This document shows, in pieces, positions 49,884-64,000 of a stretch of DNA of 64,000 nucleotides; the stretch's first letter is position 1; each line of letters starts with the position of its first letter. The DNA is from Tubiluchus corallicola (Eukaryota > Priapulida > Priapulimorpha > Priapulimorphida > Tubiluchidae): NCBI GenBank assembly GCA_030141605.1, contig JAQGDQ010000807.1, forward strand, positions 29,485 through 93,484, read 5' to 3'. Under the pieces are notes generated by a model. That model made no database searches. It was not told where the DNA came from and worked only from the letters and a program-made list of their open reading frames with translations. The position numbers and the translations under genes are program-made.

Positions 49884-52800
49884 TCAATTAAGGACATCAG
49901 CAGCCGACACTTCTCCCTCGGGTATAACCTCTGGTATATTAGCGATGTTGGCGGTGGGCGCAAGGCTGTCCAGACTCTTTGAAACGGAATAAAAATAATT
50001 TTTTAGGGTGTTGGCGCTTTCGTGTGGACGAGGGTTTTTTGCGGGTTTCACACCAAATACGTCAGGATGGGATTGAAATTGAAGCCGTACATGTTGGTCA
50101 TTACTTGCGTGAGGCAATTTCTTTCTTGGTCTTATCAGGTCTTGATCATGACGCCCATCAATATGTCTTGGTGTTTCATACGTAATGTTGTCGTTTCTTG
50201 TTTCTTGATTGTCAAACGCCTGGTTCTTGTAAGCACAAGTTGCTCCCTCTCTTTTTTGATTTCGCAATGCTTTTATTTGTAACGGTAACTGCTTGACCAG
50301 TATATCAGAAGCAACGCTAGATTTTCTGTAAAAAATTACATATAGATTTAATAACTAGTCTGGCTGGCTAGTCATTCCGCTCCTTCGACTGCGTTTAGAA
50401 TCTGCCTATTTGACTGCCTGCCGGCTTATATGTCTCCTTATCTCCCTTGCTTGCTTGGTTGCTTACCTCCTACCTGTCTTCCTACTTGCCTACCTGTATA
50501 ACTCCTAGCTACCTGTCTACTTACCTACCTATCTACCTATATACAACACTTAAAACTTTGGCCTACATAGATATGCATTCACTTGAATGCCTACTTACCG
50601 GTTGCCCGTCAGCCTATAATTATACGCAGTGTTTCGAAATTTTTTATCACAGAGAGGCAATTACACTGATGTTCATATCTGAGCACAAAAAGTCGCCAGT
50701 TTACATCAAAAGCAAATGTACGTCCAAATACTATTGCAAAAAGAAGCCAGAACCCGTTAAGGGTTATTAAAGGGAGCCAAATTATATAAACCAGCAGTAA
50801 GAACAAGTCGCGAGTGGTTTTATCATCAGCATCAGTAACACCAGAAGCAGATAGTTTTTAACTGAAGGCGACCAACTACGAAACATTTTTCATGGCGTAA
50901 CCAAAAATGAAATTATGCTATCAGGGACTCGATTTATCAACGATCATCTTAAGCATCATTCATGCATCCATTCACCCCTCCTCTGGTTAGTGGAAAAAAC
51001 TTTTACCTTAGAATGTCGTCCACTTGATCACATAGTTCTTCCCACTTATGTATGATTTCCAAAGATTTTTTCTTGTGGCCTTTCTGAGCCAGTGGTATCA
51101 CGTGACCTTTGCGTAAAAGATTCCATAATTCTGCCGCGTTCGCAAGAGGAGGCAAATGCTCTTCCAACTGGCAAGTTTTGTGCAAACGCTACCAAAAAAT
51201 TAGGTTAGGAATCAGATTTTGAAAATTCAAACTTCAAATTTAACAAGCCTTTTCAACACGCGCATTGGAAATTAAAACCGTTTTCAGAAAAAAATCACTA
51301 ATAAAAATTTGGATGAAAAATATAGAAGAATAAAAAAAAATAACAATAATAACAATAATAATGAAACAATTAATGAAACAATAGTGTACTGATGTACTTT
51401 TGTATCATTGTTGTCTGCAAATATTGGCTTGAAATAAAAAATCTGAGGACCGATTCGAGATTTTTCAATATACTCCTATTAGAATGATCACAACACTGTA
51501 CTTCCAAACAGTAATACACTTAAATTCATTTGCGCCAGTATCATGTCTGCACACAATTAGTGCATAACTAATCACGCGTTCAGACTAGAGAGTTCTCTCG
51601 CAAATTCTTGTGTAAGTTCTCTCTGAGAGTAAATTTGCAAGTGTGAACGGCTTGGCAAGTTCTCTCGCAAAATATTGCGCAAGAACTCTCAGAAACTCTC
51701 GCTGAGTTTGCAATGACTTGCAAGAGAACTTGCCAAGCCGTTCACATTTGAGTTTACTCTCAGAAAGAACTTGCACAATAACTTCAGAGGGAACTATCTA
51801 GTTTGAACGCGTCATAACAAACTATGTAGCAATGAACAAGGTACACAATTTAAATAATTTGCTAATTTACAATGCAAATAATGATTATATGACTTACAAT
51901 AATGACAACGGCAATGGCGACGACGGCGACGGCAACAACGGCTGTACCAACAATGACAACAGCAATAAAGTAAACTGTGCGACTTACTTGACTAAAAAAC
52001 AGAAGGCATTGGCAAGTTTGTCTGCGTCTTCTCTTTCTCAACAAGACTACGTATTTGTATACCAAGTGCTCTACAAAAAGAGCTAACAAAGCTAAGCCGA
52101 ACCCTACTACCAAGAGAAAGAATATTCCAGAGAAGTTTATAATTCCAAGCTTTTGGTGAGTTGCTGAAGTAGCTTTACTTAGAAGACCAAAGCCGGCAAA
52201 GTTGCTGATAGAAGATGACGTACCATACCACACTGCCCTTAGATCATCAATGTAACCAGAGTGGACATAACGTAGCATGAGCTTTGACATTGGTTCCTAG
52301 TCAAAAAAGTAGTGATTGGCGATTAATAGATCGCGATTACAGCCATGTATAAATCGATGTAATCGACGAATTGAATACTAATTCAATTAAATCGAGAGCA
52401 AAATATTGCATGTTAATTATCTGAAGTGTCTGAACGGGCGCAAAAGTTGTTTTGTCTGTTCTCATTTAGTGCATGGTGTTTCATTTCTAAAAAAAACAAA
52501 GTTGAGGGAAATACAGTGTCGAACCTCTGCCCGAACATCCATGTATTTCTTGCAGTTAACTTTGCCTATGACTCAAAAACATGCATGCATACCATTCATT
52601 ATAAGTATAAGCTGTTTTCATACCCCCAGTATTGAACCTTTTTGCAGGGCTAAAGCGTAGCCTTCCCCTCCAAAACTCTCGCCAACCGTGGTCAAGAGCC
52701 TGGTGGAATCCTGCTGAATCAAAAATTCTGCAACTGCTGTGTTAATTGCGTAAAAATCCAACTTATTTTGCCTGAAAGTAATATTAAATTAATTCAATTG

Positions 52801-55800
52801 GTCACATTTTAGTTACTATTTATTGATTTTTATTTATTTATTTATTTTGTATTCTGAGAATTCATCCAAATTTGTTGTAACATTTTTTCAGGACTAGAGT
52901 TATAGTTCTAGTTGCGTTAACGTTGTCATCTTTTAAAATACCCAGAGCCCGCCGATAAGTAGCCAGTGCTGGTCAGTCGTTCAGGCCTCAGAGCCGACCT
53001 AGCTCGTGGTCTGTACCGCCGTATAATTTAATAATAAAAAACACAGTGAATCGACAAAGCTGGAAGGCAACTAATCATATGACTCGTGTTTTACTGTTTA
53101 AATCCCGTCTTAACATAAATTATTACTTACTTACAAGCCAACTAAACTCATCATAAGTCGTCATAAGTTAAAAGGTATCACAAGTGGATACAAAAGAGTT
53201 TTAATATTTTAATGATCACTTAAATTATTACTTATTTAATCTGTTTTTCTCATTCTTATCGCATTTTATTATCAACCAAACTCGTAAGAACATTCTCTTT
53301 GAAAAACTGTTACTATTATCCGTCCATTGACCAACGACCTGTCATTAACACACATATACAGTAGAAGTGTTTTTGCTCAAACTTAAACCTTCTTTCTTTT
53401 ATTTCTTGATATTTTATCCCTCTAATTAACATTCCTAAAACTCGCAATATGCACTTTCATTATTCCTCTTACGCTAACCAGTGTAAGTTTTAGTTATTTA
53501 GTAAAGTGGTGTAGTAGTAAACAGCAAAGGAAATAAGTTTCTTTAATAAATTCCACTAAGCTTGAATAAGCGAATAAATTTTTTGTTTCTTGACAGCTAC
53601 ATAGCACTGAAGTAAGATAGTAAATATTTATTGAACCTTAGTCAAATTAGTCCAGTTCTCCTGCTAATGGACTCTTATTTAATAATTTGTATTTAACTGC
53701 ATTTGCAATATTTCATAAAGTAAGTTTCCATATTGCTGACACTTTTCTTACGAATGGTTCATTTGATATTCCTTATTGGTGTGGACAAACCCAGCTCTGT
53801 ATTATTAGAATTTGAGTTAATGTTCAACATTGAGCGTTCGTGTACTAATGCGTAGTATATTTGTATAATTTTAACTCTGCAGCTTCTGCACATTGTGGCA
53901 CCTGTATTTTTTTTGACACAAGCAACATAAATTATTTTAAAATTTCAGCCTTTTATACTTAAATTATGTGTCAGTTACCGATGTAACTTTAAAAAAATTC
54001 AGCTTTATTTATGTTTGAACCAAATGAGCTGAAATGTAAGTGAGCTTTAGCCGAGTGAGCCAATGTGAGTCAGTGGATGTTGTAGCAACAGATTCAGCTT
54101 CAGCACTTATAGAAGTCACCTTAAAGGTCAAATTTAACGTAAAAACACGTTTTTGTCTTTAATAAAAAGAGCTAACCGTAACTTAAAGTTTGATACTAAT
54201 TGCATTAAATTTTATGACTTCCTTCCTAATGAAATCGAGCTTTGATGTTGCGTTTTCCCCACAAATCATTTTGTTCGGTTTTTCGCTTGTGAAAATCGCG
54301 GGCTAAACAAATGTGCTAGCAAAGGCTTCCTTGGATACCGCGTCATTTCTGTGACGCTAAATTCCTCTTATATAAATCACCATTGAAAATTTAAAAGTAT
54401 CAGAAAGTCTTAGACCATTTTCTCTCTGTTTTTGTGTAAAACTGCAACTTCATAAATACATTGTATTTGACCTTTAATATTAGATCGTAAATACCATATT
54501 GCAAGAGGCACTTGCTAAACATGTTATAATATACCAGTAATGTATGCCGGGCATTTGCAAAGTGTTTTCTTGATCTGTATGTCTTACTTGAACTGTCAAG
54601 ATGCAACTTAGTCTCACAGAATGTTCCGAAGTCAAGTAAAATATGTACTTGACCACTGGTTATGTACTTGAAATGCAAAAAGGCTTAAAAATCCTTTTTA
54701 AAGTCAATTGCGTTTTATACTTGACATTTCAACTGATTACAACTACAAGGAAAAACCAAGCTTGCAAATAAAAAAATGCGTTCTTGCAAAAAGCAAAGCC
54801 AGTATCAAAAGTAAGAAAAAGTTTATCAAAAACTGAAAAAAACAGGCCAACTGATGATGCTACAAATCCGCAATTAATTAAATTTTGATACCAAACTTGA
54901 AATGCAAAAAATTCGAAAAAGTTAGGATACTGCATGAATTTGAATCAAGAACTTTTTGCTTACTTTAGTACGCATTAGACTATTAGCTAGGGCATAGTAT
55001 TCAGACTTCCCTAGTGGCCAAGGCAGTCCTTAGTTCATTCTACATTTAATTTGATGGGATCAGTCTAGTGTGAGCGATCTACTAAGGAAATATTGAATTT
55101 GGTCAACTAGCTAAGTGCTAAATGTAGCTTTGGTCATAGGGGAGTGCGGTGGCCTAGTGGTCTAAAAAGCATCTGAAATTGTAAGCGGAAAGTCCCTGGT
55201 TCGTATCTAAGCTTTTCCCATTTTCATATTTCAAGTTTCATATGAAAATTTAATTAATCATGGGTTTTTAACATCATTAATAATAATAATGTTGACATTA
55301 AAATTATAATAATTAAGACCTAACTAATCTTACTTGAGCATTGTAACACTTTCATCATCGTCAGAGGTTAGATACGGACGTGTGGCAGCCCACAATGCAG
55401 GATTAAGACGAAAAATAAGATCTTCGGTGGACGAACTCCCTTGAACTCCAACTCGGTATTTTAATAGCTGAAGTAAGTTTAGAAAACAAATGCGGTGATA
55501 AAAAATCTAGCCTAGTTTTTTGACAAGTCCAGCAGTTCAACACTAAAACTGCGTTCATACATTAATACGAATAAACGTCAATAATCAATATGTCCATTGA
55601 AAGAAATTAACCGAAAAAGTTGATGACTTTAAGCTAACTAGATTTATATTAGGTTTACCTAGCACAGAATTACTTACTTTATTGTCATGTATGCCATTAA
55701 TGTTGGTGAGGCTAGCCTTCCTAGAAAAAAACGCTGTGTTATTGGCTGTATAGCTGGCCAATATTATTAAGCACGTCATGCCCCAAATGTTTAGTAGCAC

Positions 55801-58800
55801 TTTATTAGGCCAAGATTTTGGAACCTATAAAGCATAAGAGTATTTTACTTGAGAAACCAGTAATGTTTAACTCCATACAATGATCGATTAGATTAAAAAT
55901 AAAATTATATGAAAGACTACAAAATTACTATCAATTTTGCGCATTTTTGAACATATTTCATCTTTAACATTTTAGAGAGATTAACTAAAATAATAACGAT
56001 TACGGGAGTGAAGCTGATGGCGGCGATGCTGCTGCTGCTGCTGCTGATGATGATGATGATGGCTGACAATAAGGATTATGATGATGATTTATTATAATGA
56101 AGTTGGTATATGAAGTGTATGATTAAATTTTACCTTAAAATTAACAGTGTGGTTACAGTAAAGTGACCAAGAACAAGTTAGAGCCGAAGCAAGCGTGAAG
56201 TTCTTCCGTCTGTTACGTCCTCGTGGGCTGAGGCCAAATGGACTGAACCACTCGAAGATGGCCATGGTCAGAGCGACGATATGTAGAGAAACAAAAATCA
56301 CAAGCCAAACCTCCCAGGTAAATGGCTGCAGAAATGCTATGTGAGGCACTTGTTCTCGTCTTAGTATGGTAAGAAATGTGGTTTTAGTGTACAAGTAAGC
56401 CGTTGTAAAGTACGCTTCTTCTGCTCTAGCTACTGTCTCGCTAAATGGACCAACGGCGATGTCTGCCATGTCGTTTATAAGATCCTCCATAAGTCCGTCC
56501 CACGTCATGTTTCTCTTTCGTCCAAATTTCCTATCGCCTACTGTATACACTTCGTATGTGAAGCCTATGTCATAGCTTAAACTTTCCAGCAAATCCATGC
56601 ACATTCCGTAGCAGCAAGAAACATTGTACAACTCTGGATCTGTCACTCCTTCGTTGAAAAGCATAAAAATCTTATCCAATATATGTTTTTCTTTTGTGAT
56701 TGTTAGTAAGCAGACGTGGCCAACATGACACATGGGAGACCCATATGTGTTGTCTCTCGATGAAAGAAATGGTTCGTTTTGATCCACAACTGCAATTCTC
56801 AGGTGGGGCAAGGTGGATAAAGCTTCAAATAGGTAAATTTTCTTGTTCTGAATATAACCGACCAAATTCCAACAACTATCCGCGCTTTCTAAGCCCTGAA
56901 TCACCGTTTTAATATCGAATCTAAACTCCATGTCTGCCAGTTCTTGTCTAGCAACTTTTAGAGCTCTGAAATAGGTTATTCAAAAAACAAAAATGCTGAA
57001 ATGAAATTATTTGTTGCTTTCACATTAAAAGTTTTAAAATTGTTAAATCGTTCAGAATTCATTGAGCTAAAGCTGTTTTATCATAGTGCAAATTAGACAG
57101 CTTTAAAGCGCTGTTTGTGCAGAAAATGCAAAGAAGTTTTTGCATAGCATGAATTTGAGCCACAGACTGCGGCCGATATTTACAGTACACAAAGCTTTCA
57201 GGCCTGCAAGGTTATCGGATGAGAAAACCATTAGAATTAACTGCAATTCTCTTCGCAGATGCACGCTTATTTTCTGTCAGTTAACTTACAATTTTTTAAA
57301 GAGACGGTTTTTATGGACGAAACGTATAGCGCTACTTGATGTAAAAAAAATCAATGTGTATTTGATTTCGAATTGTAATGCTTGTTTAAAAAATGCTAGC
57401 TACTTCTTTTCCTCTTTACTTGCCTTTGATTATACTTTACTGTACATAGGAAGTTATTTCTTGCTTACTACCTAACGTGTTTTCTTCGTATCTAGGATGT
57501 TCCTAATATAATATATTGCAGTCATATAATATATTGTCCATATAGTTATTACCTGCTAATTTTTGTTGGATCAGGCTGTTGACTGATCACTGCTTCCTGT
57601 GAACAAGAATGATTTGCGGATATGCGTTGGGGATTTGTAATGCAGCCATTTATTACACCACGGACAGAAGCTCTCAAGAATGCTGTTCTAGTGATTTCTC
57701 TTGCTGACAAAGCAAATGCATTTTTCGGCAGCTCATCGCTATCAGAATGTTTCAAATAATAATCAACAAAAATCCACTTCCAATGCCCCTCAAATAAATT
57801 TTGCTGTCTTGCCAGATTTATGACTCTATCAATCATATTGTGACTTAAATATAGCACAATGATTCGTGCATTAGTTTCATGTGAAAGATGAACTAGCGCT
57901 TTATTTATTGCAGCTTCATCTTCATAAGGCGCCGTAAAAATATCAGAAACAATCCATGGAACGTTGTCGGTTAACTCGAGGATTGTGTCTAGAAAACTAT
58001 TACTGCTCTCGCTTTGACTAATGAACAAAGAGAAATTATACCAAAGTTTCCTCTTCAAAAACAGGTGCACAGCTTTCGCGAAGTCTACAGGACTCGGCTG
58101 AAATCTAATTAGATGAGGATGGATTTCCTAGAAAGTAACGAAAAAGAATGTGGGAAAAATATTTTGAAAAGAGCACGAAATAGTCGAAAAGTTTTAGGAG
58201 CTCTTATATTAATGGCAACAATATCTCTTTTTAATTAGTGATATTACAGTACTACTTTTGAAATTTTCTTAAGGAGCGTTTGACACTTGAAGGTGCTTAC
58301 GTAACGAGTTTAATTCGAAAGTAACAAAAATTGTCAGGTAACGGGACAGATGCACTGAGCTGTACACTTTGTTGGATGAAAGCACTGATCTTGGTTCCGT
58401 TAAGTCTCATAAATAGATCTACAATTTTTTTTTACCGTGATCTCATGCTTAACAAGTTTCCTGTGCGGCGTGACAATTACTAATTTTCTATCACGTCATA
58501 CACCTATATTTTGCGCGAAATTTGTTACTAAGAAACAACAGCAATTTTCAGAAAAAACAAAACCTCTTGGCCGTATAAAAACAACTGAAAAGCACTTATT
58601 TAAAAAATGATGCTTTGCAAATGGTCGCAAATATTTTTCATTGCTGCTTTGCAAACGGTCACAAACATTTTTCACACTTACACTAAAAGATCTAGCTGGA
58701 TCCAATGTACTGTAAGCAGCTACGGGTATTTTAGCATATCCTGTAATTAGCGCGACTGGAAGCAAACTGATATTTCCATACACGATAATAGATGTATGTT

Positions 58801-59128
58801 GTGTGGAAGCTAAAAATGAATCTATAATTTTCATATTATTGATCAAGTTACTTCTTTGTAATTGTAACATGGATGACGCCACAGTCATAATCGTTTCATT
58901 ATTTTGTTCTCCGTCAACTTTGCTAGTAATATATTTTAATAAAGAATATGTGTCACTTTTGAAACCATTAGCAGCTTCTCTTTCATCGGACACAAACAAA
59001 ATATTGCACGAATAACTTTCAATTTCTTGAACGCAGCCGCATTGCACTAGAATAACTTTTAGGCAGGTCAAAATGAAGATATTAACGCAAATTCCTGTAA
59101 CGACACTTTCATTTGCAAATGGCAACAT
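49884..59128 (-). CDS. NMDA-type (GluN3-like) ionotropic glutamate receptor subunit, nine exons
   Basis: Exons: 59128-58682, 58127-57553, 56965-56134, 55824-55678, 55467-55334, 52771-52624, 52296-51988, 51188-51007, 50325-49884. All are GT-AG and in phase, giving 1071 aa. In order: signal peptide (about 10-32), amino-terminal domain (to about 390), ligand-binding S1 (LRIAVVDQNEPF; NVSCCYGMCMDLLE; AVGPFSETVARAEE with the ligand-carboxylate Arg at about 521), M1 (WEVWLVIFVSLHIVALTMAIF), SPFGLSPRGRNRRK, pore loop, M3, S2 with GIHDNK and LLTTVGESFGGEGYALALQK, M4 (FSGIFFLLVVGFGLALLALF), and a cytosolic tail of about 250 aa. The RGRNR and YGMCMDLLE features fit GluN3-type subunits best. Oddities: M3 reads SYTANNTAF instead of SYTANLAAF (642-650), and the ligand-site Asp of S2 is Asn (YAINTAV, 722). 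The receptor may be glycine-gated, modulatory or insensitive; sequence cannot decide. Confidence 0.92.
50431..50545. repeat. Degenerate pyrimidine-rich TACC/TGCC microsatellite
   Basis: A run of CTACCTGTC/CTTACCTAC/CTATCTAC words on the + strand. The open frame across it is compositional. It lies in the last intron of the glutamate receptor gene. Confidence 0.7.
51574..51813. repeat. Foldback (long inverted repeat) element
   Basis: The left arm starts CACGCGTTCAGACTAGAGAG and contains GTGAACGGCTTGGCAAGTTC; the inverted right arm starts GACGCGTTCAAACTAGATAG and contains the same GTGAACGGCTTGGCAAGTTC. The two arms make up almost the whole 240 bases. It is a foldback MITE in a glutamate receptor intron, between the M4 exon and the next. 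Confidence 0.8.
55139..55215 (+). repeat. tRNA-derived SINE head
   Basis: GGTGGCCTAGTGGTCTAA fits a pol III A box and GGTTCGTATCT, about 45 bases later, fits a slightly mutated B box. The segment has the length of a tRNA, but its 3' acceptor side does not pair, so it is a tRNA-derived SINE head rather than a tRNA gene. It lies in a glutamate receptor intron. Confidence 0.6.
56026..56090. repeat. GCT/GAT triplet microsatellite
   Basis: About six GCT units followed by GAT units, just downstream of the pore-loop exon of the glutamate receptor, in its intron. Confidence 0.85.
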
Positions 59129-59449
59129 ATTTTTTATGAACTGATATTGTAATAATCGTGATCGTGGTCACGCATTCAAATGAATAATTTCATTAGCTAT
59201 TCCCAGAGAAAACAATCACTGACGTTGTTCAGGTGAGCCCGTCTACCTGTTAATACTGTGAAGCCGTAAAGATTAGGAAGCCTCGTCAGATCGTTATGTA
59301 AAACCTGCGCAAACTTGTTTTCCTCGTAACTTTGCTCTGCATTGCACCTTGTTCGACATTGTAGTAGTTCATTATACATTGTGGTAAACTTTGGTTAAGT
59401 TTGTTTAATTTCTGGTCTTTGCTAATTCTGAAAGATAAATTGAAAGACT

Positions 59450-59560
59450 TAAATCGCTTATGGGTTAGGGTTAGGGATAGGTTTGGGTTAGAGTTAGGGT
59501 TGGGGTTAGGGTATTTAAATTGTGTAGTGAATTGTAAACTCCTTCCTAATTTTTAATTAT
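59450..59560. repeat. Third dispersed telomere-like array
   Basis: A degenerate TTAGGG array (59462-59511) followed by GTATTTAAATTGTGTAGTGA and CTCCTTCC, matching the flank beside the array at 14.55 kb. It lies between the glutamate receptor and the BRD7/9-like exons. Confidence 0.7.
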
Positions 59561-60101
59561 AATTAAAAGAGCCTCTTATTGCCAAAATTACCATATATAT
59601 GTTATACACCTGAACGCGTACAACCTGATAAGATTCCATGATGACAATAAGCATCCAGAAAATTGATCAATCTTGAATGTTTGTGCCTCATTCAAATGTT
59701 TGCATTTTGTAATTGATATTACTTCACAGACCCTGAGTTGTAATTACCTTCGATTATGTGTCACACAACCATAGTGTGCAGACGTATTTATGACCATTAT
59801 TAGAATTATACTAATAATTGTTGGAAAAGTTTGTCATGTGCATTGTATAGTTGTCATAAAACTCATAGGCCTCTCGTGAGCATTGCGTTTTTGTGATGTA
59901 GTAAACAAGACACGAACAATAATTGAAATAAAACTTGATAGTCGTAAAAATATTGTTATGTCTGTTTTCGTTATTGATTAGCCTGACAGAGTCCTTACAA
60001 TGTAAGGAGTTACATTTTTGCATGAAAATTTTGCTAGTTTTGTTGTTAAATGAAGTCATAAAATATTTATTTTCAACTTTTTAATCTTGGTAATTTCACA
60101 G
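59561..60101. other. Non-coding stretch before the first BRD7/9-like exon
   Basis: AT-rich, no exon recognised. A bromodomain exon would be expected on this side of the gene but is not visible. Confidence 0.4.
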
Positions 60102-63627
<3,526 letters not shown>

Positions 63628-64000
63628 AGCAATTATCTTTAAAGCAAGTGTCTATATGTTTCATTTCTGAGTTTGGTTGCAGGATACTGCTTACCTGTGT
63701 ACCGCTTGAACTATGTTAAATTGTAAATATAGTAGCCAGTGACACGATACACAAACGAAACACAAGAACGACTGCTATTCAATTCACAAATGGAACAAAC
63801 AAAAGTTTCAACGTTTTCTATAATACAGAAACAAAAATTTGAAAAAATAATGGAAATAAGCGACAACCAGCAGTGACAAAAACATGTTTATTAATAGTGG
63901 TAATAAAAGTTTATTAAATTTAGAATATTTTCCTATTGACCATACCAAATGTAGGACACTACGTTTTTATCTAATCATATGGGAACTGTGGCTCCTCATT

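Noticed and set aside
50447-50770. Protein-coding frame in the CTACC-rich stretch
   Set aside because: Compositional frame across a microsatellite in an intron; no exon boundaries in phase with the receptor.
55139-55215. Functional tRNA gene
   Set aside because: The acceptor stem does not pair and the B box is mutated; better explained as a SINE head.

Overview
The window is nuclear DNA from an AT-rich animal genome, most likely a marine invertebrate. Genes are split by GT-AG introns, and the exons encode animal-specific families: an NMDA-type glutamate receptor, an SLC22 transporter and a GPR45/GPR63-like receptor. The spaces between are full of LINE relics, one LTR retrotransposon, small DNA transposons, SINEs and microsatellites. 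A Gmr1-like Ty3/gypsy element and a 5S-rRNA-derived SINE would suit a deuterostome such as a tunicate, but that assignment is weak inference. I see no prokaryotic or organellar features and no CRISPR array.

Layout. 1-5.6 kb: a secreted glycine/histidine/tyrosine-rich protein (+), whose signal peptide is split by a 3.5 kb intron holding LINE debris. 7.1-8.5 kb: a GPR45/GPR63-like class A GPCR (-). 8.6-17.9 kb: no gene recognised; LINE 3' tails and a small element carrying a telomere-like TTAGGG array. 17.9-23.1 kb: translation initiation factor eIF1A in five exons (-), with a LINE relic, a hAT element and a tandem repeat in its introns. 24.1-24.9 kb: a DNA transposon with perfect 38 bp terminal inverted repeats. 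26.0-32.2 kb: a complete LTR retrotransposon insertion with long near-identical LTRs and a 5 bp target duplication. Its coding region runs gag, protease, integrase N-terminus, RT thumb, RNase H, which is a Gmr1-like order with the integrase core and RT palm deleted. 32.8-35.5 kb: a decayed LINE (-). 35.7-43.0 kb: an SLC22-type organic ion transporter in 11 exons (+). 43.3-44.0 kb: a pogo/Tigger-like element. 47.8-48.6 kb: a LINE endonuclease relic (-). 49.9-59.1 kb: a full-length NMDA-type (GluN3-like) ionotropic glutamate receptor in nine exons, 1071 aa (-). 60.1-63.6 kb: 3' exons of a BRD7/BRD9-like subunit gene (+), with a 60 bp satellite, triplet arrays and a SINE in its introns.

The genes are functionally unrelated and do not form a pathway. 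The multi-exon models were built by hand from splice sites, reading phase and family motifs; each tiles without a phase error. I found no discrete new multi-gene system. The most interesting leads are substitutions at normally conserved positions in the glutamate receptor (ligand-site Asp to Asn; SYTANLAAF changed to SYTANNTAF), a His at the conserved D2.50 position of the GPCR, the rearranged Gmr1-like element, and dispersed elements that carry internal telomere-like arrays.
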